In this document: piece by piece, positions 9,404-19,471 of the stretch | Numbering within the stretch: the first letter of the stretch is position 1 | Layout of the letters: every line of letters starts with the position of its first letter | Source: an uncultured Verrucomicrobiota bacterium | Lineage (GTDB): Bacteria > Verrucomicrobiota > Verrucomicrobiia > Opitutales > Seribacteraceae | Assembly (NCBI GenBank): GCA_902569115.1 | Contig: CACFTI010000001.1 | Coordinates: 1-64,000 of the forward strand | DNA length: 64,000 bases | Reading direction: 5' to 3' | The notes under the pieces: model-generated | Database searches by the model: none | What the model was told of the DNA's origin: nothing | The model's input: the letters and a program-made list of their open reading frames with translations, nothing else | Translations under genes and position numbers: made by a program

Positions 9404-11278
9404 TCATTTTACATTTTGTGAAGTAATGCTATCTATGAAATTAGAATAGGAATTGAGTAACGCGAGTTCCGCCTTTGCGTTTTCACAAACCTTTGAATCG
9501 ACCAACGAAGCGTTTGTTGCTAAAAATAAAATATATTCGGCCACACGCTTCACATAAAGTAAACGCCCTTCTTCGCTGATCGAGTAGAATCTCTGTCTTT
9601 GTTTATACCCTTCCGCAGAGTGATCGCCTAATGCCTTTTTATCCGAAGCCCCAGCTGCTGCTAACACATAGAGAAAATTATATTCGAACCAAAAAAAGTG
9701 ATCAGGGCTTGGCTCAAGGCTTCGTAATACGGATCGGCAATCCTCAATACTTATAAATGCTTTTTGAGCGGACTCATCATCAACAGTTAGACTGACAAAT
9801 TCACGGGCCATTTTTCTTTCAGTTAGGTCCTCAGCAAAACAGCCATTCGATGCAAGTTCTACGGTGAAATTATACCAATCTCGCCAAAGTTTCTGGTCAT
9901 ACGAATCAGTCGAATTATAAAGGGCTACACCCATTTCATAAGTGTACCGTCCGCTGGTTTTAATTTCGAGATTACTTCGGGTGACATCTCCGGCAACCTG
10001 ATAATTTTCCGCAGACTTTCCTGAACCGGAATGAAAACCAATTGAAACTCCAAACTTTTCACAAATATTCCAAATTGGAGTGATCATCGCTCTCAACTGA
10101 TCGTTATCGGGATATGGAATATTTTTTTGAAATCCAAAAGCGGGTGCCACAAAATGAATCGGCATACCCATCTCAAAAGAAAGGGCCAGCATGACCGCAG
10201 TAGTCTCTGGCGTGGTTAACCCTGGCAATTCATCGATAGATAATTCTCTCAGATATTCTCTTCCCTGCTCAGCTGTAAAATATTTTTCACGGATTTTTTG
10301 GTATTTTTCATCACGAGTTTTCATTTTAACCATGGCTGGCCAAACATAAGCAAGTAATCCGTTAAATTCTTCCTCTGTGGGGGCCAGACCCACCTCTTGC
10401 ACCTTTTTTCTTGTCGCTTCCACGATGTCGGGAGAAATTTCACCTTTAACGAATTCTTCTTTTTGCCGGGCAGTATCTGGAACCTCCGTAATGGCCAACT
10501 CGGGAGACAGATCAAAAGTTATATAACTCGCAAACAGGCATCCTTGCACCAATTGATCTTCCCTTTCATCAAACTTCCCGCCAATTGGTTGATGATCTGC
10601 ATTAAAGCTCCATGGAATGCCTACCTTATGAAAACCATTTTTTAATTTTGCCAAGACACAGCCATGACTCATGCCTTCCACACTCTGACCCTGATGCCCT
10701 TCTGGAACATCACACCCAATAAATGGAAAAGGGACTGAGTCCAGTTTGTCAGCCAACATTGCATCCACATCGTATACCAGTTCACGGGGGATACTATTTT
10801 GGTTGGCGGTGAGACCGATACCGAGTCGACTCATTGCCCAATCCACACCGTCCCAATGAAGAGTGGTAAAACGTGCACCAATTCCCAGAGTTGATTTCCC
10901 TAACTGTTCACTTGTCCTGGGAAAAACGGTACAGGATGAATCATTTTCTAACATCAAGTTCTTCATCCCGATAAGATTTGAATAAGTCGCAGGGAAATAC
11001 CATTTACCGCCAAGTTCAGCCCCTTCACTTAGGTGTTGTATTCCTGAATCGTCAGGGTTCCCGTGAAATTCCCAAGCATGGTCACCCTTCTCGTTTTCGA
11101 TTAAAACCCAATTTCCCTTCCCGGAGGAAAATTCGCTTTTCAGATGTCGTTTGAAATCTCCCGTTTCAATAGAGTCTTTAAGCTCTTCCCAATTCAGACA
11201 AAAGTCAGGACTGATGCACGGGTTTTCTTTTATATACAGACCATTTGAAACAAGAAATTGATTAATAGGAGAAAGCAT
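9404..11278 (-). CDS. Tagaturonate epimerase (UxaE)-like family protein
   Basis: GFHSGSGKSAENYQVAGDVTRSNLEIKTSGRYTYEMGVALY and placement at the 3' end of a sugar ABC operon; family call from memory, not searched. Confidence 0.4.
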   Translation of the reverse strand: MLSPINQFLVSNGLYIKENPCISPDFCLNWEELKDSIETGDFKRHLKSEFSSGKGNWVLIENEKGDHAWEFHGNPDDSGIQHLSEGAELGGKWYFPATYSNLIGMKNLMLENDSSCTVFPRTSEQLGKSTLGIGARFTTLHWDGVDWAMSRLGIGLTANQNSIPRELVYDVDAMLADKLDSVPFPFIGCDVPEGHQGQSVEGMSHGCVLAKLKNGFHKVGIPWSFNADHQPIGGKFDEREDQLVQGCLFASYITFDLSPELAITEVPDTARQKEEFVKGEISPDIVEATRKKVQEVGLAPTEEEFNGLLAYVWPAMVKMKTRDEKYQKIREKYFTAEQGREYLRELSIDELPGLTTPETTAVMLALSFEMGMPIHFVAPAFGFQKNIPYPDNDQLRAMITPIWNICEKFGVSIGFHSGSGKSAENYQVAGDVTRSNLEIKTSGRYTYEMGVALYNSTDSYDQKLWRDWYNFTVELASNGCFAEDLTERKMAREFVSLTVDDESAQKAFISIEDCRSVLRSLEPSPDHFFWFEYNFLYVLAAAGASDKKALGDHSAEGYKQRQRFYSISEEGRLLYVKRVAEYILFLATNASLVDSKVCENAKAELALLNSYSNFIDSITSQNVK

Positions 11279-11339
11279 ATTTGTGGACTTATTTATTTAC
11301 TAAATTAAGTTGGTGGACTAACCCTCCGGGATAGTTGAT

Positions 11340-12344
11340 TTAGCGAGCAGATAACTGTTTTTTAGCCATGGTCTTTTTGAGCACTTCATCACCAATTACC
11401 CCAAAAAGAATTACCATTCCTAAAATCCCAAATTCTAAATGAGTGGATATACCTACCATGTTAATCGAATTATAGATCAAGCGGATTACTGCCGCTGCAA
11501 TCACAACCCCAAGGATAGACCCCTCTCCTCCACGCAGGCTACAACCGCCTAAAACTGCGGCAGCTATGGCATACAACTCGTAAAACTCCCCGGTTTGAGC
11601 CGGCTGTACTGAGTCCAATTCAAATGCAAAAAGCAGTCCCGCTAAACCCGCACAAAAAGAACAGAGGACATAAGCAATGATCTTCATCTTATCGGTATTG
11701 ATACCGCTGTATTTTGCTCCATCCTCATTGTTACCCAGAGCATACAAATACCTACCCCAAATGGTTTTTCTTAAAAATACAGCCCCAGCTATTCCAAGAA
11801 CCACTAAAAATATAAAAGGCGTTGGTAAATTAAAAGAGTCGCCCAAAGGAATTTTTCCGCTGAAAATAAAATCCAGTCCCAAAATTTCTTCCAGGTTGAC
11901 ATACCCTTTATCTCCTTCCAGCGGAACTGGTCCCACTGACTGATTATCGGTAATCCAGCGGCCCATGCTCCTGTAAACAAGAAGGCCACATAAGGTAACC
12001 ACAAAAGGTTGAATCCCTGCCTTAGTAACAAGCAAACCATGAACAAGCCCAATCAGCAGAGACAGCCCCAAGGTTATTCCAATCGAAACCCAAGGGTCCA
12101 GTCCATGAATTTTAAGACAAAAAGCCAAGACCACCGCTACCAACCCGACTACGGAACCAATAGATAAATCAATCCCGCCCGTTATGATAACCATAGCTAC
12201 GCCAATGCTCATCACAGCGTACAGACTGGACCACTTAATCAAGTTTTGCATGTTGTAAGCATTCAAAAATTTGGGATTAATTATTGCCGTGATGACAAAA
12301 ATAACCACCAAAAGAGCAAAGATTCCAATAATGTTCTTTTTCAT
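11340..12344 (-). CDS. Ribose-type sugar ABC transporter permease
   Basis: Multiple TM segments; VMSIGVAMVIITGGIDLSIGSVVGL and AIAAAVLGGCSLRGGEGSILG typical of RbsC family. Confidence 0.92.
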   Translation of the reverse strand: MKKNIIGIFALLVVIFVITAIINPKFLNAYNMQNLIKWSSLYAVMSIGVAMVIITGGIDLSIGSVVGLVAVVLAFCLKIHGLDPWVSIGITLGLSLLIGLVHGLLVTKAGIQPFVVTLCGLLVYRSMGRWITDNQSVGPVPLEGDKGYVNLEEILGLDFIFSGKIPLGDSFNLPTPFIFLVVLGIAGAVFLRKTIWGRYLYALGNNEDGAKYSGINTDKMKIIAYVLCSFCAGLAGLLFAFELDSVQPAQTGEFYELYAIAAAVLGGCSLRGGEGSILGVVIAAAVIRLIYNSINMVGISTHLEFGILGMVILFGVIGDEVLKKTMAKKQLSAR

Positions 12345-12355
12345 AAGTTATTCAT

Positions 12356-13867
12356 TTAGGCGGCAGTCTTTTCTCCACCAGTTGCGAGGTTCATAATTGA
12401 TTCCTCCGAAAGTTCATTGCGATCAAGTTCACCGGAGATTTTCCCTTCGTGCATGATATATGCACGATCTGCCATACCCAGAACTTCTTCCATTTCACTG
12501 GAAACAAAAAGAATCGCCATCCCTTCTCCCGCCAGTTTTTCCATAAGTTTATAGATTTCTCTCTTTGCTCCCACATCAATCCCGCGAGTGGGTTCATCCA
12601 ACATCAATAGTTTCGGATTCATCGCCAACCACTTTCCCAGAACAATCTTTTGTTGATTTCCTCCTGAAAGAAAACGAGCAATTTGTTCAATGGAAGGAGT
12701 TTTGATTTGCATCTGTTCGACCGCTTTTTCCGAAATTTTAAGTTCTGCCTCATGGTTGAGAAATCCTTTTGTTTGATCCCTTTCCAAGCTTGGTAAGCTT
12801 GAATTCTCTCTTACAGTCATTGGCAAGACCAAGCCATGTTGTTTACGATCTTCAGGTGCTAGAGCAATTCCAGCATTTATTGCATCCGCCGGACATTGGG
12901 GGCGAAACGACTTACCATCCAGTTCAAGCTCGCCATCCAAAGCAGGAGTAACACCAAAGATTGTCTGTAAAAGTTCTGTTCTCCCGGCACCAACCAAACC
13001 GGCTATCCCAACAATTTCTCCAGCTCGAACCTCAAATGAAACAGGTATAGTAGAATAAGCAGGTGAGATTATTTCCCGGGCCTGCAAAACTGTTTTTCCT
13101 GGCTGATGAATTTGACGGTCGTAAAACTCACTCAAATCACGGCCGACCATCAACCTGACCATATTTTCATGATTGATTTCTTCTTTTGCTAAATCACCGG
13201 CATTTTCACCGTCCCGAAAGACCGTAACCCGATCGGACAATTCAATAACTTCTCCCAAACGGTGCGAAATATAAATGACACTGATTCCCTGATTCTTTAG
13301 ATCTTTGACCACCTCGAACAAGGTTTCGGTTTCCTTTTGGGATAAACTACTGGTCGGCTCGTCCATGATCAGCACTCGAGCATCACAGGAAAGAGCTTTG
13401 GCAATTTCAACTAGCTGCTGTTTCCCGATGGGAAGAGTTCCTGTAATCGTATCGGTTGGCAGGTCGAGTCCGACCCGTTGCAAATATTTCGTTGCTTCCT
13501 CCCGTATTTCATTGTCCTGAATAATTCCCTTCTTATTAGGTTCACGACCGAGGAAGATGTTAGCGGCCAAATCCAAATTTGATGCAAGATTTAGTTCCTG
13601 GTGAATTAAAGCTATTCCCCGATTCATTGCATCCCGCACATTTTGAAAATTCACCGGACCACCTTCAATCAAATACTCTCCTGAATCAGCCGGTTGAACC
13701 CCGGCAAGGATTTTCATTAATGTGCTCTTTCCGGCTCCATTTTCACCAATTAATGACAGAACCTCCCCTTTCTTCAAATGGAGTGAGACTCCCCGTAAAG
13801 CAAGAACTCCGGGGAAACTTTTGGTCAGTCCCTTAACTTCGAGCAAAGGTGGAAGATCTTCCCCCAT
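12356..13867 (-). CDS. Sugar ABC transporter ATP-binding protein (two NBDs, RbsA-like)
   Basis: Walker A GENGAGKSTLMKIL, LPIGKQQLVEIAKAL, VLIMDEPTSSL; second domain LSGGNQQKIVLGKWLAMNPKLLMLDEPTRGIDVGAK. Confidence 0.95.
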   Translation of the reverse strand: MGEDLPPLLEVKGLTKSFPGVLALRGVSLHLKKGEVLSLIGENGAGKSTLMKILAGVQPADSGEYLIEGGPVNFQNVRDAMNRGIALIHQELNLASNLDLAANIFLGREPNKKGIIQDNEIREEATKYLQRVGLDLPTDTITGTLPIGKQQLVEIAKALSCDARVLIMDEPTSSLSQKETETLFEVVKDLKNQGISVIYISHRLGEVIELSDRVTVFRDGENAGDLAKEEINHENMVRLMVGRDLSEFYDRQIHQPGKTVLQAREIISPAYSTIPVSFEVRAGEIVGIAGLVGAGRTELLQTIFGVTPALDGELELDGKSFRPQCPADAINAGIALAPEDRKQHGLVLPMTVRENSSLPSLERDQTKGFLNHEAELKISEKAVEQMQIKTPSIEQIARFLSGGNQQKIVLGKWLAMNPKLLMLDEPTRGIDVGAKREIYKLMEKLAGEGMAILFVSSEMEEVLGMADRAYIMHEGKISGELDRNELSEESIMNLATGGEKTAA

Positions 13868-14950
13868 TTATTTGGACTTTCCCAATTCTGCCATCTCTTT
13901 CTTCTTGGCCCAAAATTCAGCCACATTTTCCTGAGTTACCGCAGCAAAGGTCTTTTCCACATATTCTTTTTCCGGCATTTTCCCTTCATATATGTCCTTT
14001 AGCATCATGATGGATTCGTATCCATACTCCCATGGCAACTGACTGATTGTTCCGTAAGCATGCCCATCAGTAATTGCCTGTAAGAGCGCATCCTGCTCGT
14101 CAAAGCCACAAATTTTAATCGATCCAAGTTTGTCTGCCTCCTTGATAGCATCAATGCAGGCAGGCGGATTGTAGGCAAAAAGGCCAACCATACATTTAAG
14201 GTCTTTATATTTCGTCATTGCATCCTCAGCATTACTCTTAGCCTTGGCTTTGTCGAAATTATCAGTTCTCGTATCCAGAACAACATACTTGGATCCTTCA
14301 CTCGTCAGGTTTGTAGTGTCAACCGGATCGTACTTAACATCAGCAAGTTCCTGTGCGGGTCGATCGAGTAATTCATCGATAACTCCTTGTCTTCTCTGCC
14401 TTGCATTCAATTGCTCCAATCTTCCAACAAAAAGCATCACTTCGCCTCCCTCTGGAATGGCATCCTTGACTAATTTACCCAACGCACGCCCGGCTTTGTA
14501 GTTATTGGCTCCAATATACACTAAACGATCGCTCATCGGGGCATCTGCGTCCTGTGTGATCAGAATTGTATTTTTGGCTACCTCATTAAGAAAAGGCGTT
14601 TGGTTCTCCGCATCAATTGGACTAACCGCAATTCCATCAATCCCTTTGGCCAATAAAGTTTCCATCATTCTCTTCTGGTCGACAACGCCTTTCGGAGGCA
14701 TAAGCACCTCGCATGAAATACCCAGTTCCTCTTCGGCTATTCTGACACCTGCTGCACATAAATCCCAAAAAGGATCCACTCCGTTTGTGACGTAAGCAAA
14801 AGTAGTGGATGGATTTATTACTTTAGTGGAATTTCCATCATCTACCTCATTCGTTCCGGAACAACCGGCAAAATAAATCAAAGGGATGCATGAAACAGCT
14901 AGGATAATTTTTACAATCTTCTTCATAATAGAGTTAAGGATAGGGTTCAT
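13868..14950 (-). CDS. Sugar ABC transporter substrate-binding lipoprotein (RbsB-like)
   Basis: Lipoprotein signal ending YFAGC; FAYVTNGVDPFWDLCAAGVRIAEEELG...KGIDGIAVSPIDAE; true start may be internal Met (MKKIVK). Confidence 0.9.
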   Translation of the reverse strand: MNPILNSIMKKIVKIILAVSCIPLIYFAGCSGTNEVDDGNSTKVINPSTTFAYVTNGVDPFWDLCAAGVRIAEEELGISCEVLMPPKGVVDQKRMMETLLAKGIDGIAVSPIDAENQTPFLNEVAKNTILITQDADAPMSDRLVYIGANNYKAGRALGKLVKDAIPEGGEVMLFVGRLEQLNARQRRQGVIDELLDRPAQELADVKYDPVDTTNLTSEGSKYVVLDTRTDNFDKAKAKSNAEDAMTKYKDLKCMVGLFAYNPPACIDAIKEADKLGSIKICGFDEQDALLQAITDGHAYGTISQLPWEYGYESIMMLKDIYEGKMPEKEYVEKTFAAVTQENVAEFWAKKKEMAELGKSK

Positions 14951-14962
14951 TTTAAAATTGTT

Positions 14963-15718
14963 CTACCACGGAGTACGTCCACCATTCACGCATAAAGTTT
15001 GCCCGGTAACAAAAGATGCTTCGTCGGACGAGTAATATACAACTGCATTTCCAACATCTTCAGGTGTACCCCATCGGCCAAGCGGGATGGTTTTCAAATA
15101 TTCATTCTTAGCCTCTTCTGAATCATTTTCATGACGCTCCGTGGGAATCCATCCCGGGGCAACCGTGTTAACGGTAATTCCAAAAGGAGCCAACTCGCTG
15201 GCCATACTTCGGCTCCAACCAATTTGTCCACCCTTTGCGGCAACATATGCACTAAATTCAGAAACACTGGAGTGAAAGACTTCACTGGTAATATTTATTA
15301 TTCTCCCACTTTTTCTTTTTTTCATTCCTGGCAAAACAGCTTTTGCCAAATGAAAAGGGCTAACTACAAAAAAATCATACATTTGCCGATAGAAGTCAGC
15401 ATCATACCCCTCGATTGGTTTTTGAGGCTGATCGGGCGTGGCATTAGGTACCAGAATATCCAATGAGCCAAACTTCTCTTCAATCGCTTCAATCATCGAC
15501 TCAACCTGCTCCTTATCTGATGCGTCTGCACGGAACATGGTGGCATGAATACCTTCCTCGCGAAGTTTGGAAAGCGTTCCTTCAGCAACTTCCGAATTAT
15601 TAAGATAATTTAAGCATACCTTGGCTCCAGCTTTACCTAAAGCCAAAGCAATCCCACGTCCAAGCCCACGACTGCTTCCAGTTACTAGAGCAACTCTATT
15701 TAGTAATGAAAAGGGCAT
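14963..15718 (-). CDS. SDR family oxidoreductase
   Basis: VTGSSRGLGRGIALALGKAGAKV, YVAAKGGQIGWSRSMASELAPFGITVNTVAPGWI (Rossmann TGxxxGxG and YxxxK). Confidence 0.93.
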   Translation of the reverse strand: MPFSLLNRVALVTGSSRGLGRGIALALGKAGAKVCLNYLNNSEVAEGTLSKLREEGIHATMFRADASDKEQVESMIEAIEEKFGSLDILVPNATPDQPQKPIEGYDADFYRQMYDFFVVSPFHLAKAVLPGMKKRKSGRIINITSEVFHSSVSEFSAYVAAKGGQIGWSRSMASELAPFGITVNTVAPGWIPTERHENDSEEAKNEYLKTIPLGRWGTPEDVGNAVVYYSSDEASFVTGQTLCVNGGRTPW

Positions 15719-15784
15719 AAATTTTTAGAATGAAGAGATTTCGATCGAGTTAAATCAGAAAAACCAAAAACGGATAATTTTGAT

Positions 15785-15804
15785 ATATCAAATGAATTTG
15801 ATAT
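15785..15804. promoter_or_regulatory. Candidate operator palindrome ATATCAAAT-GA-ATTTGATAT
   Basis: Perfect 9+2+9 inverted repeat 67 bp upstream of the SDR start; shares core TCAAATGRATTTGA with the palindrome at 27948-27973. Confidence 0.5.
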
Positions 15805-16148
15805 TTAGAATGAGAGTTATCATAAAGTCGAGTAGTAAAGTTCTATAAAATCAAGATTTGGATTTTACCTCTAGGCATGAATTCAATTGGGAAAAGCATA
15901 GAATAGTAATCAATAGATTGAAGGCTGTAAGAAGTATAGCTTTGGATGAAAATATTGGAATACATATCAATGACCACACCATATCCTTTTTTGACTTAGG
16001 TATAAATGAAGTTGAAAAGTATCATTAAAAATATGCCAAAAAAGTTGTTAAGGAATTACCTCGCGGACAATCATCCATCTATCATTACACAAATTTTTAC
16101 CTCGTTACGGCTCGACTCAAAAAAAGAAGCAACATACTTCATTAATTC

Positions 16149-16904
16149 ATGAAATGTTTTTGTATTTCTCTTTTATTTCTTTTTCCAACGCTGGTCGTTT
16201 ACTCTAATGGTCTAAAACCAAAGATAACCTTTTTAATCGCTGAGCGTGAATACCGAACGGAAGAGACCCTGCCCCGCTTTGCAAAATCACACCTTGATCA
16301 GGATTATCACATTCAATATTGCCAATCCGATAAAGAGGGTAATGGAAGGCACATCCTCAGGAACGCACAAGAAATCAAAGGAGCCGATCTTTTATTTATT
16401 AGCGTGAGACGAAGGGCATTTGATAAAAATGTCATGAATATGGTGAGGCAACATATCAAAAAGGGTAAACCGGTAATTGGTATTCGCACAGCTTCTCATG
16501 CCTTTCAATTGAGGAAAGAAACCTTGCCAGTTGGGCACGAAGAATGGACTAATTGGGATCATGAAATAATTGGAGGCAACTACCAGGGACATCTTGGCAA
16601 AGGACTCCTATGCAAGATTGAAGAAACATCCATCCTTAGAAATCAGGGGATTCTCAATCAGGTCAGACTTCCTTTTACTTCGACTGCAAGTTTATACAGA
16701 AACTCTCCATTACCGGTGGGGTCCATTCCTCTATTAGTTGGATCAGTAAATGGATACCCTCAAGAACCTGTGGCATGGTTTCGCCAAACTGCTTCTAAAA
16801 GTAATGTTTTTTACACATCCCTCGGACATGTGGATGACTTTAAAATACCTGCCTTTAATCATCTACTTATCAATGCCATTAAATGGTGCTTAGAAAGCAG
16901 GTGA
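16149..16904 (+). CDS. ThuA domain-containing protein, secreted
   Basis: Signal peptide; LIAEREYRTEETLPRFAKSHL...GADLLFISVRRRAF...GKPVIGIRTASHAF...NWDHEIIGGNYQGHLG. Confidence 0.75.
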   Translation: MKCFCISLLFLFPTLVVYSNGLKPKITFLIAEREYRTEETLPRFAKSHLDQDYHIQYCQSDKEGNGRHILRNAQEIKGADLLFISVRRRAFDKNVMNMVRQHIKKGKPVIGIRTASHAFQLRKETLPVGHEEWTNWDHEIIGGNYQGHLGKGLLCKIEETSILRNQGILNQVRLPFTSTASLYRNSPLPVGSIPLLVGSVNGYPQEPVAWFRQTASKSNVFYTSLGHVDDFKIPAFNHLLINAIKWCLESR

Positions 16905-16953
16905 AAAGCTAACGAGAATTGAAAACTTATTATAAATAATCTTTTTGGAAGCC

Positions 16954-17829
16954 TTATCCAAAATAGGCAAACGCTTTGACTCCCCGAACACCAATTCCAT
17001 CCGCCACAAAAACGCGACCGGCATTCTCTTCCTCTAATGATTTGTGAATCCCGGTTGTTACAAACAGACGATCCAAGTTGGCTCCTCCAAATGCACAAGC
17101 CGTAGTCTCAAAACAGGGAAAACTAATTTGCTGAACAACTGCCCGAGTTTCAGGATTGATTCGAACGACTAAACCTCCATGGCACATGGCAACCCAGAGC
17201 ATTCCATCCGCATCCATTGTCATGCCATCGGGAGAACCATCGATGCCTTCATCTTCCGTATTGCACACCACCTGTTTTTCTCCAAGTTCGGACAATTGAT
17301 TATTAAACGGAAATGCCCAAATTTCTTTAGTAGGTGTATCGATATAATACATCCTGTCAGCTTTTGCGTTCCAACATATTCCATTGGAATTGGTGACTCC
17401 AGAAACTTTCAAACTTAAATCGCCATTCACATCGAGCATGTAAAGGTTGGCGTCACCCGTCTTTTTAACGGTACTGATTGTACCTGCCCAAAATCTTCCT
17501 GACGGATCGCATTTTCCATCATTAAAACGATTTTCAGGTCGTTTGTCTGATTCAGGGTCCGCCATACTCTTTTTTTCGCCAGTTTCTGTATCAAAGGAAT
17601 ATATCCCTGAATCTCCAGCACATACAAAGCCACCTGATTGCCTCGGAACCACTGTCCCGATGCGTTCTCCTATTTCCCAAACTTGTTCCTCCTCGTTCTT
17701 CGGATTAAGACAAATCAGGGCATGCCCTTCAATATCAACATATAAAAGATGTTCATTCCAAAAAATTGGGCCTTCGCCCCATTTGGAAATACGTGAACCA
17801 ATAGGAGTAATGGAGATACTATCGCTCAT
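16954..17829 (-). CDS. SMP-30/gluconolactonase/LRE family protein
   Basis: GEGPIFWNEHLLYVDIEGHALI, RFNDGKCDPSGRFWAGT, DGSPDGMTMDADGMLWVAMCHGG. Confidence 0.92.
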   Translation of the reverse strand: MSDSISITPIGSRISKWGEGPIFWNEHLLYVDIEGHALICLNPKNEEEQVWEIGERIGTVVPRQSGGFVCAGDSGIYSFDTETGEKKSMADPESDKRPENRFNDGKCDPSGRFWAGTISTVKKTGDANLYMLDVNGDLSLKVSGVTNSNGICWNAKADRMYYIDTPTKEIWAFPFNNQLSELGEKQVVCNTEDEGIDGSPDGMTMDADGMLWVAMCHGGLVVRINPETRAVVQQISFPCFETTACAFGGANLDRLFVTTGIHKSLEEENAGRVFVADGIGVRGVKAFAYFG

Positions 17830-18614
17830 GTCTTCTTATTGGTGGCATTGCCCACCGCTTGCAACCAATTCCTTGCAATAAGTTCATGTCCTTGAGGCAA
17901 GGGATGCACTCCATCCCATATCCAGTTTTGTGCAGATACTTCTCTGGCTGCTTGATCAAAAATCTTTTGTGTCTCAATATGCACAGCATTAAAATCTTTT
18001 GCCAGTTGAGCGACAATTCCACCAAGCTTTTCAATTTCGCCTCGCCAATATTTCCACACTTCATCTGAACTAATTCGAGTCATTCTCAAAACAAAGGGAT
18101 CCATCAATACGATCTGAAGCTTTGGGTTTGCTTTTAGGCTTTCATTCAAAATGTGCCGATAATCCTGCTCCCATTTTTTAAGATCCACAGGTTGCCCACG
18201 ACCTTGGCTTACATCATTAACCCCAATCAAAATTGTCAACCAATCAGGATTCATCTCTATGGCATCTTTTTCCCATCGTTTTCGTAAATCGGAAACTTTG
18301 TTTCCACTTACTCCGCGATTAAAAAACTCGAGGTTTGCCTCTGCCATATCCACACCAAGTCTTGAAGCGAGCAAAAAGACATAACTATGCCCAAGGTAAT
18401 GGTTCCGATCTTTTTGGTTTCTGCCCCATTTCATATCAGTAATCGAATCCCCCTGAAATAAAAGTCGGGCCCCATTTTTGAACTTGGGCAGATTAAAATT
18501 ATACTCACTCACTCCGATTCTCTTCTGGTCTGCACCCCAAAGAGAAGAAATGCCGTGGCAAGCGAGTGCACCTGAAGTGGTTAATCCTGTAGCAAAAAAT
18601 TTTCGACGTATCAT
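17826..18614 (-). CDS. SGNH/GDSL hydrolase family protein, secreted
   Basis: LLFQGDSITDMKWGRN (block I), NRGVSGNKVSDL, ILIGVNDVSQG, WIWDGVHPLPQGHELIA. Confidence 0.92.
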   Translation of the reverse strand: MIRRKFFATGLTTSGALACHGISSLWGADQKRIGVSEYNFNLPKFKNGARLLFQGDSITDMKWGRNQKDRNHYLGHSYVFLLASRLGVDMAEANLEFFNRGVSGNKVSDLRKRWEKDAIEMNPDWLTILIGVNDVSQGRGQPVDLKKWEQDYRHILNESLKANPKLQIVLMDPFVLRMTRISSDEVWKYWRGEIEKLGGIVAQLAKDFNAVHIETQKIFDQAAREVSAQNWIWDGVHPLPQGHELIARNWLQAVGNATNKKT

Positions 18615-19360
18615 TTGTTTTTTCTCTCATCCTCTTTCCATGATTTACGGAAAAAATTCATCGCCAAATCGTTTACATTCTTATTATTGGGAACTTGGTC
18701 TAATCCTGTTCCCTTGACCCCGTAAGCATCACATTCCACTCCTAATTCTCTGCACCTCTCTCTAACCATAAGAGCAAAATCTGGATGATGAATTTTATCG
18801 TTTTTTCCTGAGCGGTTATAAACCATAACTACAGGACCATCCTCTCGGAAAAGAGGAATTAGAAGTGGTGTTCCTTTTGGCTGCTGGATAGGAAATATAG
18901 ATTTTATTCCTAATTTCTTGGCATGGCCCAAATAGCAGGTGATAAGGGCACCGGCTGAATTGCCCATTATCGAAATTCGATCTGTATCGATATTTAGTTT
19001 CTTGGCATTCTTTTTCAAAAACAGGATCGACTCTGTACAGTGCTCGAGGATCTTTGAATAATTACCATTAACCTGCTGAACAAAAGGGTAGTTAACACTG
19101 GCAAAGGAAACTCCTTCAGGGAAATATTTTCTTACCATTGAGCTTTTTTGAAAGGAACGCTTGTCTCCCTGTCTAAATCCACCTCCGTGAAAATTCACCA
19201 CCAATGGAGTGGGCTTTTTAGATTCTGCCATCCATAAATCCAGCACACTCCTCTCAAACTTTTGACTGTATCGAATATCCGTCTTGGTAGGTTTTTGTGA
19301 TTGAACTTGGCAATTCAGTGCAAGAAAGGCCAAAAGAGAAAACAGGATAGATCTAATCAT
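18611..19360 (-). CDS. alpha/beta hydrolase (esterase-like), secreted
   Basis: PLVVNFHGGGFRQGDK, ISIMGNSAGALITCYLG (GxSxG). Confidence 0.85.
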   Translation of the reverse strand: MIRSILFSLLAFLALNCQVQSQKPTKTDIRYSQKFERSVLDLWMAESKKPTPLVVNFHGGGFRQGDKRSFQKSSMVRKYFPEGVSFASVNYPFVQQVNGNYSKILEHCTESILFLKKNAKKLNIDTDRISIMGNSAGALITCYLGHAKKLGIKSIFPIQQPKGTPLLIPLFREDGPVVMVYNRSGKNDKIHHPDFALMVRERCRELGVECDAYGVKGTGLDQVPNNKNVNDLAMNFFRKSWKEDERKNK

Positions 19361-19471
19361 TTTTTTAAAGACTTAATATGTTCCATCGGGTTTAATTCGT
19401 TTTACCCACAAAAGTAAACGCACAAAGAATATTAATCACTAGAAAAGACAGGTAATTGCTATGTACATAGT

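Noticed and set aside
15800-16148. Possible degenerate gene in the SDR/ThuA intergenic region
   Set aside because: No reading frame longer than a few dozen codons and no recognisable peptide; kept as intergenic.
19459-19470. Perfect palindrome CTATGTACATAG
   Set aside because: Only 12 bp, located just downstream of the sulfatase stop, no second copy noticed.
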